NCBI GenBank assembly: GCA_002726335.1
Contig: PBSR01000006.1
Location: forward strand, 1-42,157
Direction of reading: 5' to 3'
DNA: 42,157 bases
Source: Gemmatimonadaceae bacterium
GTDB lineage: Bacteria > Latescibacterota > UBA2968 > UBA8231
Positions within the stretch are counted from its first letter, which is position 1. Each line of letters starts with the position of its first letter. Position numbers and translations under genes: made by a program. A model generated the notes under the pieces. It was not told the origin of the DNA. It saw nothing but the letters and a program-made list of their open reading frames with translations, and did not search any database. This document shows, piece by piece, positions 31,854 to 41,122 of the stretch.

Positions 31854-34800
31854 TTATGGGGCGACGACGAGGGCGCCGCGGCGCTGAGCCAGTTCACCGT
31901 CAGCGCGGGCGGTGACGACGAAGAGGTAGGTGCCGGCAGCCAGCGTGCCGCTGTCCTCGCTTCGACCATCCCATGACAAGGTGGCAAATCCTGCGGCTGA
32001 CGATACCGGCCCGAGCCGGCGAACGCGGCGGCCGCTGAGACCGAAGATGTCGGTGGACAGTTCTGCGGGTCTCGACAGGTAACAGGTGATCTGGGCGCCG
32101 TCAGCAGGCACGGGATTGGGCACGATGAGAGCGTTGGTGACCCGCAACCGGTCGCTGACCTCGAGGGTGATGGTCGAGCTTTGCCCGGCCTCTCCCACAT
32201 TCACAAGTCGTGCGTCGAGTTCACGACGACCGGGCTGCAAGCGCACGATCGCCCGCGGCCCCGTCGCCTCCAGCCAGGTCGTGTCGGCATCGACAGGTAC
32301 GTCATCGACGAGCAGAGACAGTTGACCGGGTCCCGCCCCAGCCACCAGAAGTGCCTGCCCCGCTGACACCGCGTCGCCACTGCGCAGCAGCTGACCCTGG
32401 GGCCAGCTACGAAAGACAAGCCGCTGGCCGGGTACAACGCCGACCGGCACGTCGGCCAGGTCGTTGTCGGCGTCGGCGTCAAACCCGCCGGGTTTCACCC
32501 ACACACGCATAGGTTCGGTGACGCCGTCGGGAGGACCGTCGAAGCGCACGGTCCCGATCTCTCCGGCCGCCAACTCACCCACCGGCTGCGTCGCCAGCCG
32601 CCGGCCCGACTTCGTCAACAGGTCCACCGTCGCTGCCGCCGCGGGCCCCAGGCCCCGATTGCGCACGGCGACATGCACAACAGTGTCCTCAGCCTCCACC
32701 GCAGCGACCTCGAGATCACTGGCCGGGGTATGCTGGACCCGCCAGCCTGTCAGACGAGAGCCAGCCACCGTGTCGACACGGGCAACCAGCCGCAGCCGGG
32801 GGTGGAGTCGCGGGTCGAGGTGGGACAGGTCGATGGTACTTTCCGTGACACCCTCAGCCATCACATTCCACCCGCCTTCGCCCTCGGCCTGCACCACCAC
32901 GGAGATCCCGTTGCCGTCGACCTGCGCCGAACGCCAGGCCGACGCCGGACCGATGGCGGGGCTCGTCAGTATGCCCGCGCCGGGTCCGTCGGCACGACGG
33001 TAGCGGAACAGGCCGGACCCCTGCAGGTCACCAAGCCACACCCGGTCGTTCGTCCAATCGTACTGACCGCTGATGATCCGGGTCTCGTCCTGATCGGAGG
33101 TCCACTCGTCGACAAGGGTGCCGTCGGCGCTGCTGACGGCACGGATCCGCCTCTCACCGCCGAATTCGATCAGGTAGAGACGCTCCCCGTCGGCGACGAT
33201 GCCATCCGTCCACATGTAGGTGAAACCGATGTCCGGGGGTGGAATGACGAACTCACGAGCCAGGCGCCAGCCGTCGGCATCGACGTCGAAGACCCGGACC
33301 CCCCAGCCCACCCGCATGCCCACGGGAGAACTCATCGACACGTTGTAGACCTGTCTGCCATCGGAGGTGATCATGGCATGTAGGACCTGACCGAAGCTCT
33401 TCTCCTGATCGCTGACGGGTTTGCCCGTACGCCAGTCGAGCAGACCATCGGGAATCTGTACGGTGTCGAGGCGACCGGTGGTCGGGTCGATGCGCTCTAT
33501 CTCAAAGAGATGACCGGACTCCGAGTAGAGGAAGCCGTCGCTGTGGAAGGTGGCCGAGATACCGGGTGTCGTCGAGTCGGCGAGGACGCCGTAGTAGGCG
33601 CCCCGGATGGACCCCCCGAAGCCGGTACCGATACGGGCGAAGAAGTCGGTGCCCTCGTACACGGTGGACGGATCGTTGAACCAGCGCTTGGCATAGAGAT
33701 AGACACCATCGGTGGCCAGCACGCCGGCACCCGGCAGGTCGAGGACGGTGAAGCCGTCGTCGCGAGTCGCCTTTTCCGGGCGAAAGGGCGGGGGCTCATG
33801 GGCGACGACGAGAGCGTCGCCATCGAGGTGGAGAAACTCAACCTGCCCGTTCCGCAGGGCGCGGGCCGACTGCTGCCAGCCGCTGCTGCTGTCGGGGGAG
33901 TCGGCCTGGCGCACAGAGCGACTTGCCGACCAGGAGCTGGTAAGGCCGTCGCGGATGGCTCGGACGCGCCAGAACAGGTACGCGCCGGACTGGACGCCCG
34001 CCGGTACATCGGTGAAGGTCCACGTAGCCATTCCCGCCGAGGATTCGACGGAATCAGACAACAGGGTTGAAGCCGGCGAGAAGGACGGCTCCGAAGACAG
34101 GGCGAACTCGGTGCGACCGGTCCCCGCGCCACCGTCGGCGAGTACCTGGGTGAGGGCGTGCACCGTGAGATCGGTCAGCGCCGCACCCTCGGACGGCAGG
34201 AACGGCACGGCCACCGGTGCTTCGAGAATGTCGAGGTCGAGACCGAGATGGTTGTTGCTCATATCCAGGTCGGTGCCATCGACGCTGAGAGACAGCGCAT
34301 AGCGTCCGCGGCGATCGACGGGCCAGTCGATGGCGATGGAGTCGATGCCGGCAAAGGGGGGACGCAGCTGTCGCAACAGCGTGTCGACGGAACCGTCGGC
34401 CGTCCGGCCGATCAGGACCACCACGGGTCCCTGCTGTCCGAGACGTGTCTCGTTGCGCACGATGGCGGTGAGGCGGACGGTGTCGCCGTGGATGACGGGG
34501 TCTGTGGACACTTCTATATCGATGGCGGCGTAGTCGGGGCCGGCGCTCAGGGCCAGCCGCTGGGCCGGATCGCCCATCAGCTGCATGGTCTGCGGCACGT
34601 CCACCCACGAGGGATGGGCCGCCAGGACACGTGCTTTGGCCACGTCGAGGACCGGTCCGAAGCGGCTCTGGCCTTCGATGAACAGCTGTCGATAGATCCC
34701 CTCACTGAGCAGGTTGTTCTGTGACGTGAAAGAGATCGCCGTTGCCGAGATGTAAGCGATGGCACCGCCGTCGGGCAGCTCGGTGAGCAACTCGCTCAGA

Positions 34801-37331
34801 CCTTCGGTGCGGGGATCGACGAACATGCCGTTGAGGCAGGAGAGTGCCAGCATGAAAGGCAACCGTCCGCCATTGTGTACCTGTGACAGATAGTCCCACT
34901 CGGGGAACTGGGTGGAGAACAGGTACTGCAGCGTGCCGGCCGCGCCGTGGCCGGAGAAGTTGGCGATGAGGGCGCCACGGTTGAGCTCCTCGACAAAACG
35001 CCGGCCGAGGGCGTTGGGCAGGGGCGTTTCATCCGCCGCGTAGAGGCTCACCGACTGCAGTCCGATGGGTTCAGTGTAGTGCGCGGCGAGGGAATCGAGG
35101 GGGCCGGAGAACTCATCCTTGGCGTGCCAGTTGGCCGCGTACAGGGAGCGCCCGCGCCAGTCGCCGCTAGGGGGGGCCAGATCGTAGCTGATGATCTTGT
35201 CTACCGTGGTCATCGCCTCTTCGGCCGAGTCCACGGCGAGGCGCCCGATGGACAGATCGGGCAACAGATCGTCGCCGTCGACGAGAGCCAGGCGGAAGTC
35301 GGAGGGTGAATACCCACGGCGCCGTGCCGGATAGTACTGGGTCGGCACCAATGTCTGGTGGCGGCGTCCGGTATAGACGCCGCGGTAATCCCAGGTCGCG
35401 TCGCCGAGGATCAGCACGTAGGCGGGTCGAGGCAGCCAGTCATCATACATGTGGCCGATGAAGTCGGCGATCGCCTCCCGGTCGAAGCGGCCCTCGGTGA
35501 ACTCGTCGTACACGTCCTGGGAGTTGACGACGGCGACGCTGAATCCATCGACCCGGCGTCGGTGAGCGGCCAGCCGCTCGGCCGCCTCCAGCAGGTCGGG
35601 GTGGGAGAGGATGACGTAGTCGGCCCCATGGGCGCCGGTGCGCCAGTCGGACGGTGTGTCGAGCTCGCCGGTCGGTGTGTGCAGCGACTGTCGGTTTGCC
35701 AGGACATAACGGGCCGTCGTCGCCGGCGCGTCTTCGAAGGTGATGTCGAAGAGGCTGTCGGCGAAAACGTCGACCGTACCGCCCAAGAGCAGGAGGCCAT
35801 GGTTGACGTCGAAAAGAAGGATATCCTCGTCGGTGAAACCCGCCACGGTGATGCGGTGGCCCGCTGCCGCCGGCGGCACCGTCGCGTCGAGGAATCCGGG
35901 GTAGGCGTGGAAGCGGCGGCGGTACTCGAGGCGGAACCAGTTGAACCACAACTCATCGACTTTGATACGGTCGGCCTTGCCCTGCAACAGGATCCGATTG
36001 CGGCTGGGCTTCAGCAGGGACGAGGGCACGACGGCATCGACGATGTGAGATATCTGCCCGGCCCAATACGCCTCTTCCAGGTCTTCGTTGTTCAGCTTCA
36101 CGACCGTGTGGTGTTCACCGAAGTCTTCCCCCGTGCGCCCCTGAATCGCCACGGTGACGCGGGCGTCATAGACCTCGTCATCCCAGAGAGCGGTGATGTC
36201 ACCACTGAACTCCTGACTTGCGAACCGATCTGCGTAGGGGATTCGGGTCGGTCGCTCCCGTTGCCAGAACCAGCGATCAGCGAGACTGTCGGGAGCGAAG
36301 GCGAGCTGGTCGAAGGTGCGGTCGATTTCGAAGTGAGCGGTATGGTCGTACCACTCCTGGTCAGCGTAGCCATGGACCGGGGCGGCATCCTGTTCGACAT
36401 AGCGCAGGCCTGGTTCGTCGCCGCCCCAGGTCAGCCAGTAGGTGTCGGTGGGCCCGTACTCGTTCTCGTGGTCACGTTCGCCGGTGGGCGACGGGGCGCG
36501 GCGGAAGCGACCGTGGAACAACAGCTCGTCGTCACCGTCGAAGAGGCCATCCTCCGTGCCGGTGACCAGCAGAACCACCGGTTCCCCGGCATGCGTCATC
36601 GACAGGGAGGCGGGATCAACCTCCCGCAGATCGACGCCCAGGCTGGTGAGCCACTCCGGCGTGATGCGGTACACACCATCCTCGCGCACGAAGGCTTTCA
36701 CGTACGGCAGCGAGGGATCGTAGCCGCTGGCGGCCGCTTTGTGCGCCGGTCGAGGCGTGGACCAGCCCCCGTGATCAGGAGGGTTGAGCAGCGCCGAGTG
36801 GAGAACGTCCCCGGCGTCCTGTCCCCGCGTCGAGCGTGAGGAGAGGCCCCCCTCGAAGCGTACGTCGACGACGAGCCGCGTGTGAACGCGCACGGTGCGG
36901 GACACGGTGTCGTAGGACCAGGGGTAGATCGTCAGAGCCCGGGTGGGGACGCCGCGCAGAATGCCGAGAGGTTCGCTCTGGGCGAACTCTGCGGCAGCCG
37001 TCGACGGGAACGGCGTGGCCAGCGAATCGCCTGGCGGCAGAGAAGTGTCGGCGAACAACCGGGTTGTCTCCACCCGTACTGCAAGCTTCACCCGGGCTCC
37101 TGGCGGCACGGCGATCAGCTGTTCCACGTACGGCAGATCGACACCGCCGGGACCTACTCCGCGGGGCAGGCCCGGGGCAGCGACCGGACCGCCACCATCG
37201 GCGATCCCCGGGTCCACCTCAACCAGCAGTCGCAGTCTGTCTGCGTCCTGGTGCAGGACTTGTACGTCCGCAACCGAGGGGGTCGCACAGAGGAGTGCGC
37301 CGAGAAGGAGAGCGGGAAGGAGGGATGGCAT
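31854..37331 (-). CDS. Giant gingipain-family (C25) cysteine peptidase, PorU-like
   Basis: A 1825-residue secreted protein; ATG 37331 starts a clear signal peptide ('LPALLLGALLCATPSVAD'). A propeptide-like beta domain (about 20-200) and a 'FVREDGVYRITPEWL' domain precede the C25 core (about 570-900). Catalytic His795 lies in 'NFSGHGAAG' and Cys832 in 'LSCLNG', with 'ILGDATWDY' upstream. CARDB-like domains, a beta-propeller-like region and a C-terminal FlgD-like domain with 'IVPNPVP' follow. PorU is the sortase that removes sorting domains in type IX secretion; this protein is much longer than PorU (about 1150) and could instead be a secreted gingipain-like protease. The gene is divergent from the SUMF1 gene. 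Confidence 0.85.
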   Translation of the reverse strand: MPSLLPALLLGALLCATPSVADVQVLHQDADRLRLLVEVDPGIADGGGPVAAPGLPRGVGPGGVDLPYVEQLIAVPPGARVKLAVRVETTRLFADTSLPPGDSLATPFPSTAAAEFAQSEPLGILRGVPTRALTIYPWSYDTVSRTVRVHTRLVVDVRFEGGLSSRSTRGQDAGDVLHSALLNPPDHGGWSTPRPAHKAAASGYDPSLPYVKAFVREDGVYRITPEWLTSLGVDLREVDPASLSMTHAGEPVVLLVTGTEDGLFDGDDELLFHGRFRRAPSPTGERDHENEYGPTDTYWLTWGGDEPGLRYVEQDAAPVHGYADQEWYDHTAHFEIDRTFDQLAFAPDSLADRWFWQRERPTRIPYADRFASQEFSGDITALWDDEVYDARVTVAIQGRTGEDFGEHHTVVKLNNEDLEEAYWAGQISHIVDAVVPSSLLKPSRNRILLQGKADRIKVDELWFNWFRLEYRRRFHAYPGFLDATVPPAAAGHRITVAGFTDEDILLFDVNHGLLLLGGTVDVFADSLFDITFEDAPATTARYVLANRQSLHTPTGELDTPSDWRTGAHGADYVILSHPDLLEAAERLAAHRRRVDGFSVAVVNSQDVYDEFTEGRFDREAIADFIGHMYDDWLPRPAYVLILGDATWDYRGVYTGRRHQTLVPTQYYPARRRGYSPSDFRLALVDGDDLLPDLSIGRLAVDSAEEAMTTVDKIISYDLAPPSGDWRGRSLYAANWHAKDEFSGPLDSLAAHYTEPIGLQSVSLYAADETPLPNALGRRFVEELNRGALIANFSGHGAAGTLQYLFSTQFPEWDYLSQVHNGGRLPFMLALSCLNGMFVDPRTEGLSELLTELPDGGAIAYISATAISFTSQNNLLSEGIYRQLFIEGQSRFGPVLDVAKARVLAAHPSWVDVPQTMQLMGDPAQRLALSAGPDYAAIDIEVSTDPVIHGDTVRLTAIVRNETRLGQQGPVVVLIGRTADGSVDTLLRQLRPPFAGIDSIAIDWPVDRRGRYALSLSVDGTDLDMSNNHLGLDLDILEAPVAVPFLPSEGAALTDLTVHALTQVLADGGAGTGRTEFALSSEPSFSPASTLLSDSVESSAGMATWTFTDVPAGVQSGAYLFWRVRAIRDGLTSSWSASRSVRQADSPDSSSGWQQSARALRNGQVEFLHLDGDALVVAHEPPPFRPEKATRDDGFTVLDLPGAGVLATDGVYLYAKRWFNDPSTVYEGTDFFARIGTGFGGSIRGAYYGVLADSTTPGISATFHSDGFLYSESGHLFEIERIDPTTGRLDTVQIPDGLLDWRTGKPVSDQEKSFGQVLHAMITSDGRQVYNVSMSSPVGMRVGWGVRVFDVDADGWRLAREFVIPPPDIGFTYMWTDGIVADGERLYLIEFGGERRIRAVSSADGTLVDEWTSDQDETRIISGQYDWTNDRVWLGDLQGSGLFRYRRADGPGAGILTSPAIGPASAWRSAQVDGNGISVVVQAEGEGGWNVMAEGVTESTIDLSHLDPRLHPRLRLVARVDTVAGSRLTGWRVQHTPASDLEVAAVEAEDTVVHVAVRNRGLGPAAAATVDLLTKSGRRLATQPVGELAAGEIGTVRFDGPPDGVTEPMRVWVKPGGFDADADNDLADVPVGVVPGQRLVFRSWPQGQLLRSGDAVSAGQALLVAGAGPGQLSLLVDDVPVDADTTWLEATGPRAIVRLQPGRRELDARLVNVGEAGQSSTITLEVSDRLRVTNALIVPNPVPADGAQITCYLSRPAELSTDIFGLSGRRVRRLGPVSSAAGFATLSWDGRSEDSGTLAAGTYLFVVTARADGELAQRRGALVVAP

Positions 37332-37364
37332 CAGGTTGTTTGTAGCGCGACCGGCGGGCTGCTT

Positions 37365-39761
37365 ATGTTGCCGCACATGAACCGTAGGAAGGTAGACCGG
37401 CCGTCGAACGTCGGCCAGACGGGGTGTCGGCCAGGGCAATTCATCCTTGGTTTGACGCCCGCACTCGCTCCCGGGTTTCCGCTGGTTCTCATCTGGGTTC
37501 TCTGCGCGTCGGCCGTCTCTGGCGAGCCCCTCCTCGGGCGCATCGTGCTCGACCGTGACAACGAGCCGGTACCTTCAGCGCGTGTGCGACTCGTCGATCC
37601 GTCAGACGAGGTGGTGTCCAGCACACGGACGGACCGTCGGGGGTGGTTCGAACTCGATCCAGCGGTGCCGACTGCGGTGGGCGATTTCGTGTCGACGCCG
37701 TCCACTCCGACACGGTCGTCTCTGGGACCGGCCTATCCGAATCCCTTCAATCCAAGCGTGCGGATCCCTTTCCATCTGCCGGAGATTGATCGCATCGACC
37801 TGGCAGTCTACAACACTGCCGGACAACGGGTGCGCACGCTGCAGGAGGGGGTCGTGCCGACCGGCCCCGGAGAGGCGGAATGGGATGGTCGCGATGAGGC
37901 CGGCAGAGGGGCGGCAGCCGGAGTCTACGTCGTACGGCTGCAAACGTCAGAATCGACGTCCACGACGCGGATCGCCCTGCTCGACGGCGTCACCTCGAAG
38001 GCCGGGAGGCGTGTCGGTGGCGTGTTGCCGAGGGGCATCACATCCTACGATGGGTACCAACTTCGCATCGATGGGGCCGGCACGGCCCCCCGGCAGGTGC
38101 TGCTGCAGGAGGCGTCGGACATGCAGGACATCGTCGTCCAGGCCGATGTGGCCACCAGGACGTTGCCCGAAGATGGGGCCGTGACGATGCGGGGCGTGCC
38201 GGCGGGCTCATTCCCCATGGGCAGCACACGGTACGACGATGAGCGCCCACCCCACGACGTCTACCTCGCCGGGTTTTACCTGGCCGAGCGGGAGGTGACC
38301 GTTGCCGAGTACGACGTCTGTGTCCGTAGCGGAGGATGTGCCGCACCGGCTTCCGGCTCGACGTGCAACGAAGTGGACGACGCAGATCATCCGGTCAACT
38401 GTGTCAGCTGGTACGACGCCGTGGACTACTGTGGCTGGTCCGGGCTCCGCCTCCCCACGGAAGCGGAGTGGGAGAAGGCGGCCCGTGGGTCAGAGGGCCG
38501 GGTGTATCCGTGGGGGAAGACACCACCTGGCGGCGCCGGCGACTGTGAGCGCGCCGTGATGATGGCGGCAGGTCTCGGCCTGGGATGCGGTCATGACGGC
38601 ACGGCGCCGGTGGGCGAACGCCCTGACGGGACCGGCCCGTACGGGCACCTCGACCTGGCAGGCAACGTCTGGGAGTGGACGTCGGATACCTTTGAGCGAG
38701 ATTACTACCGGTGGGCGCCCGAGGAAAATCCGACGAATGACCGGCCGGGGGCATGGCGTTCGGTACGGGGCAACTCCTGGTACTACAGCGATCCCGATCC
38801 CGATCTGCGCGCCGCCAATCGATTCGGCTTCCGGGCCTTGAGGTGGGTCCCCTACGTCGGCATCCGCTGCGCCGCTGATGCGGATGGCACAGGCGGCAAG
38901 GCACTATCCCGGGACCGGGTCCCGGCCGAAGGGGCGGCGCTGGTTCACTCTGACTGGATGGCCCGCAACCGAGTGGCCATGGTCGCCGACGGCGACACGA
39001 TGACGCGCCGCGATCCTCCGGGCCGGGACGACATGGTCAGGGTTCCCAACGGCTCATTCCACATGGGATACAGGCTCGGAGATTCGGACGAAGCTCCCGT
39101 ACACGAGGTTTTCATCGACGCCTTCGAGATCGACAGACACGAGGTCACAGTGGCCGGATACCGGGAGTGTGTCCGGCAGGGGTCGTGCCTGGAACCACAT
39201 TCGGGAAGTGCCGCCTACCGCATCGAGGCCGAAGGGCACTACCTCAACTGGGGACAGCCAGGACGCGACGCGCATCCCGTCAACGGCGTCAGCTGGTACG
39301 ACGCCAGCAGCTTCTGCGCCTGGGCGGGCAAACGCCTGCCCACCGAGGCCGAGTGGGAGTACGCGGCACGCGGCGACGATGGGCGCCTCTATCCGTGGGG
39401 CGACGAAGAAGCCAGTTGCGACCGCGCCATCATCGACGATGGCGGTGACGGCTGTGGCCATGAGATGACCTGGCCCGTGGGGAGTCGTCCGTCGGGGGCC
39501 AGCCCCTTTGGCGTCCTCGATCAGTCCGGCAACCTCTGGGAGTGGATGGCGGACTGGTACGACCGCCGATACTACCATCGATCGGTGGTGCACAACCCGC
39601 AGAACGAGAACAAGGGCGAAGGCCTCAAGGTTCTGCGCGGCGGCTCGATGGCCGATCAGAACCCTCATATTCATCACGTCACCAATCGCCTCGGGTATGA
39701 CCCGCAACAACGATACGACTACACTGTCGGTTTCCGCTGCGCCAGAGATTCAGCCGAATGA
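37365..39761 (+). CDS. Secreted tandem SUMF1-domain protein with internal FlgD-like domain
   Basis: About 798 residues. After a long basic N-region, a hydrophobic segment ending 'ASAVSG' forms a signal peptide. A regulatory-like beta domain ('PVPSARVRLVDPSDEVV') is followed by a FlgD-like domain with 'YPNPFNPS' (about residues 120-220), then two SUMF1 domains (about 270-510 and 555-798). Each has 'GSFPMG'/'GSFHMG', 'EREVTVAEYD'/'RHEVTVAGYR', 'RLPTEAEWE' and a terminal GIRC or GFRC. Neither keeps the paired Cys near the C-terminus that define formylglycine-generating enzymes, so another sulfur or redox role, or a purely binding role, is likelier. Starts at 37365 and 37377 are both possible and neither has a ribosome site. 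The next gene overlaps its stop (ATGA). Confidence 0.82.
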   Translation: MLPHMNRRKVDRPSNVGQTGCRPGQFILGLTPALAPGFPLVLIWVLCASAVSGEPLLGRIVLDRDNEPVPSARVRLVDPSDEVVSSTRTDRRGWFELDPAVPTAVGDFVSTPSTPTRSSLGPAYPNPFNPSVRIPFHLPEIDRIDLAVYNTAGQRVRTLQEGVVPTGPGEAEWDGRDEAGRGAAAGVYVVRLQTSESTSTTRIALLDGVTSKAGRRVGGVLPRGITSYDGYQLRIDGAGTAPRQVLLQEASDMQDIVVQADVATRTLPEDGAVTMRGVPAGSFPMGSTRYDDERPPHDVYLAGFYLAEREVTVAEYDVCVRSGGCAAPASGSTCNEVDDADHPVNCVSWYDAVDYCGWSGLRLPTEAEWEKAARGSEGRVYPWGKTPPGGAGDCERAVMMAAGLGLGCGHDGTAPVGERPDGTGPYGHLDLAGNVWEWTSDTFERDYYRWAPEENPTNDRPGAWRSVRGNSWYYSDPDPDLRAANRFGFRALRWVPYVGIRCAADADGTGGKALSRDRVPAEGAALVHSDWMARNRVAMVADGDTMTRRDPPGRDDMVRVPNGSFHMGYRLGDSDEAPVHEVFIDAFEIDRHEVTVAGYRECVRQGSCLEPHSGSAAYRIEAEGHYLNWGQPGRDAHPVNGVSWYDASSFCAWAGKRLPTEAEWEYAARGDDGRLYPWGDEEASCDRAIIDDGGDGCGHEMTWPVGSRPSGASPFGVLDQSGNLWEWMADWYDRRYYHRSVVHNPQNENKGEGLKVLRGGSMADQNPHIHHVTNRLGYDPQQRYDYTVGFRCARDSAE
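37389..37394 (-). promoter_or_regulatory. TACCTT box upstream of the C25 gene
   Basis: On the minus strand TACCTT (37394-37389) lies about 58 bases upstream of ATG 37331. A TGGCCG 17 bases further upstream is a poor -35. It falls within the first codons of the divergent SUMF1 gene. Confidence 0.3.
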
Positions 39762-41122
39762 TACCAGACATGACGCGCGACAGAGTGGTGTGGACCATCG
39801 CCGCCGCCGCCCTGATCGTGCGCATCACTCTGGCGGCTGCAGCGGTGACGACGGCTGGAGTCGAGACGCTGCACGCGCCGGACACCTCCGGGTATCTGGA
39901 GCCAGCCAGCGAACTGCTGAGCGATGGCACGTACACCCGTGCAGGCAAACCGGAGATCGTACGTACACCGGGCTATTCCCTGTTGCTGATACCGGGCCTG
40001 ATGGTCGATCGCGTCGAAGGGGTCACCATCTTTCTGCAGGCCATGCTGGCGGGGCTCACGGTGATTGCGGTGTACGGGCTGGCCCTCGAACTGTACCACC
40101 GCCGGGCCGCCGTGGCGGCGGCGGCCATCTATGCACTCGAGCCGTTGTCGGTGCTCTACGCCTCGAAGCTGCTGAGCGAAACGCTGTTCACCGCCTGCCT
40201 CACCTGGGCCCTGCTGCTGCTGACCCGCCTCGCCGGTCGACGGGACGATCCCTTCCAGCCCCTCGTGGCGACGGCCGCGGGAGCCGGTCTGCTGCTCAGC
40301 GGGGCGGCCATGGTCAAGCCCGTCGCCTACCCAGTGGCGTTGGTGGTTGGTCTGAGCGGCGCCTGGTTTGCGATGCGTCGCTCAGCGCCGCCGAGGACGC
40401 GCTGGCGACCGGTGCTGTTGTTGACGGTGACGGCCATCGTCCCCCTGCTGGCCTGGCAGGGCCGCAATGCTGTGGTCGCCGACTATGGAGGGCTGTCGGC
40501 CATCGTCGACGTCAACGGGTACTTTTATCAGGGGGCGGCGACGGAGGCCGCCGCGATGGGGATCCCGTTCTACGAGCGCCAGGCAACTCTGGGCTATCGC
40601 GATCTCGAGGTCTATCTCGAAGCCAATCCCGAACAACGATCGTGGTCACCGGGTCGTCGGTTCCAGTTCATGGGAAGGGAGGGTCTGGCCCGCATCTTCG
40701 AGCATCCGCTGACCTATCTCGGCATTCACGCCCGCGGTATGGCTCGGGTCGCCGTCGACCCGGGGGGGGTGGAGTACCTGAGACTGCTCGGCGCCTACCC
40801 GACGCACGGTGGGCTTCTGGGTCGTGTCGTCGATGAAGGGCTCTGGGCAACACTCGGATTTGTGCTGCAGGAACGTCCGGGCCTGCTGCTCACCGAGGTG
40901 CTGTTCGGCGCCTTCCTCGTGGCCGTCTACCTGCTCACCATGCGCGGGGTCATCATCGCCGAGCCGCGATCCCGCCGTGCCTGGGCCGTATGCCTGTTGC
41001 TGGCCGGCTACCTGTGGTTTGCCACCGGCGGGCCGCAGAGCCTGAGTCGGTTCCGCCATCCCATCATGCCGATCATGTGCGCCCTCGCCGGCGCCGGTCT
41101 CGCCACGCGGAAGGAGAGCTGA
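39758..41122 (+). CDS. GT-C-type membrane glycosyltransferase (PMT/ArnT-like)
   Basis: A 454-residue polytopic protein with about nine or ten membrane helices. The first outer loop carries 'HAPDTSGYLEPA' and the following 'RTPGYSLLLIPG', the layout of polyprenyl-phosphate-dependent GT-C transferases, though it is shorter than ArnT. A large loop (about 260-330, including 'NGYFYQGAATEAA' and 'RDLEVYLEA') lies between helices. It should transfer sugars to protein or lipid on the outer face of the inner membrane. Its start overlaps the SUMF1 stop (ATGA) and its stop overlaps the kelch start (TGATG), so the three are translationally coupled. A run of eight G occurs at 40762-40769. Confidence 0.85.
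   Translation: MIPDMTRDRVVWTIAAAALIVRITLAAAAVTTAGVETLHAPDTSGYLEPASELLSDGTYTRAGKPEIVRTPGYSLLLIPGLMVDRVEGVTIFLQAMLAGLTVIAVYGLALELYHRRAAVAAAAIYALEPLSVLYASKLLSETLFTACLTWALLLLTRLAGRRDDPFQPLVATAAGAGLLLSGAAMVKPVAYPVALVVGLSGAWFAMRRSAPPRTRWRPVLLLTVTAIVPLLAWQGRNAVVADYGGLSAIVDVNGYFYQGAATEAAAMGIPFYERQATLGYRDLEVYLEANPEQRSWSPGRRFQFMGREGLARIFEHPLTYLGIHARGMARVAVDPGGVEYLRLLGAYPTHGGLLGRVVDEGLWATLGFVLQERPGLLLTEVLFGAFLVAVYLLTMRGVIIAEPRSRRAWAVCLLLAGYLWFATGGPQSLSRFRHPIMPIMCALAGAGLATRKES

Noticed and set aside
35358..36839. 493-residue plus-strand ORF
   Set aside because: It lies wholly antisense to the C25 peptidase gene; no motif or ribosome site, a product of high G+C codon bias.
9073..40769. Runs of eight G in both GT-C genes (9073-9080 minus, 40762-40769 plus) as phase-variation tracts
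   Set aside because: At this G+C content such runs are expected by chance several times in 42 kb, and runs of seven occur in hrpA, nfeD and the C25 gene; no sign of off-frame variants.
39508..40836. 442-residue plus-strand ORF overlapping the SUMF1 and GT-C genes
   Set aside because: Out of frame with two convincing, translationally coupled genes; Arg/Gly/Pro-rich composition typical of a shadow frame.
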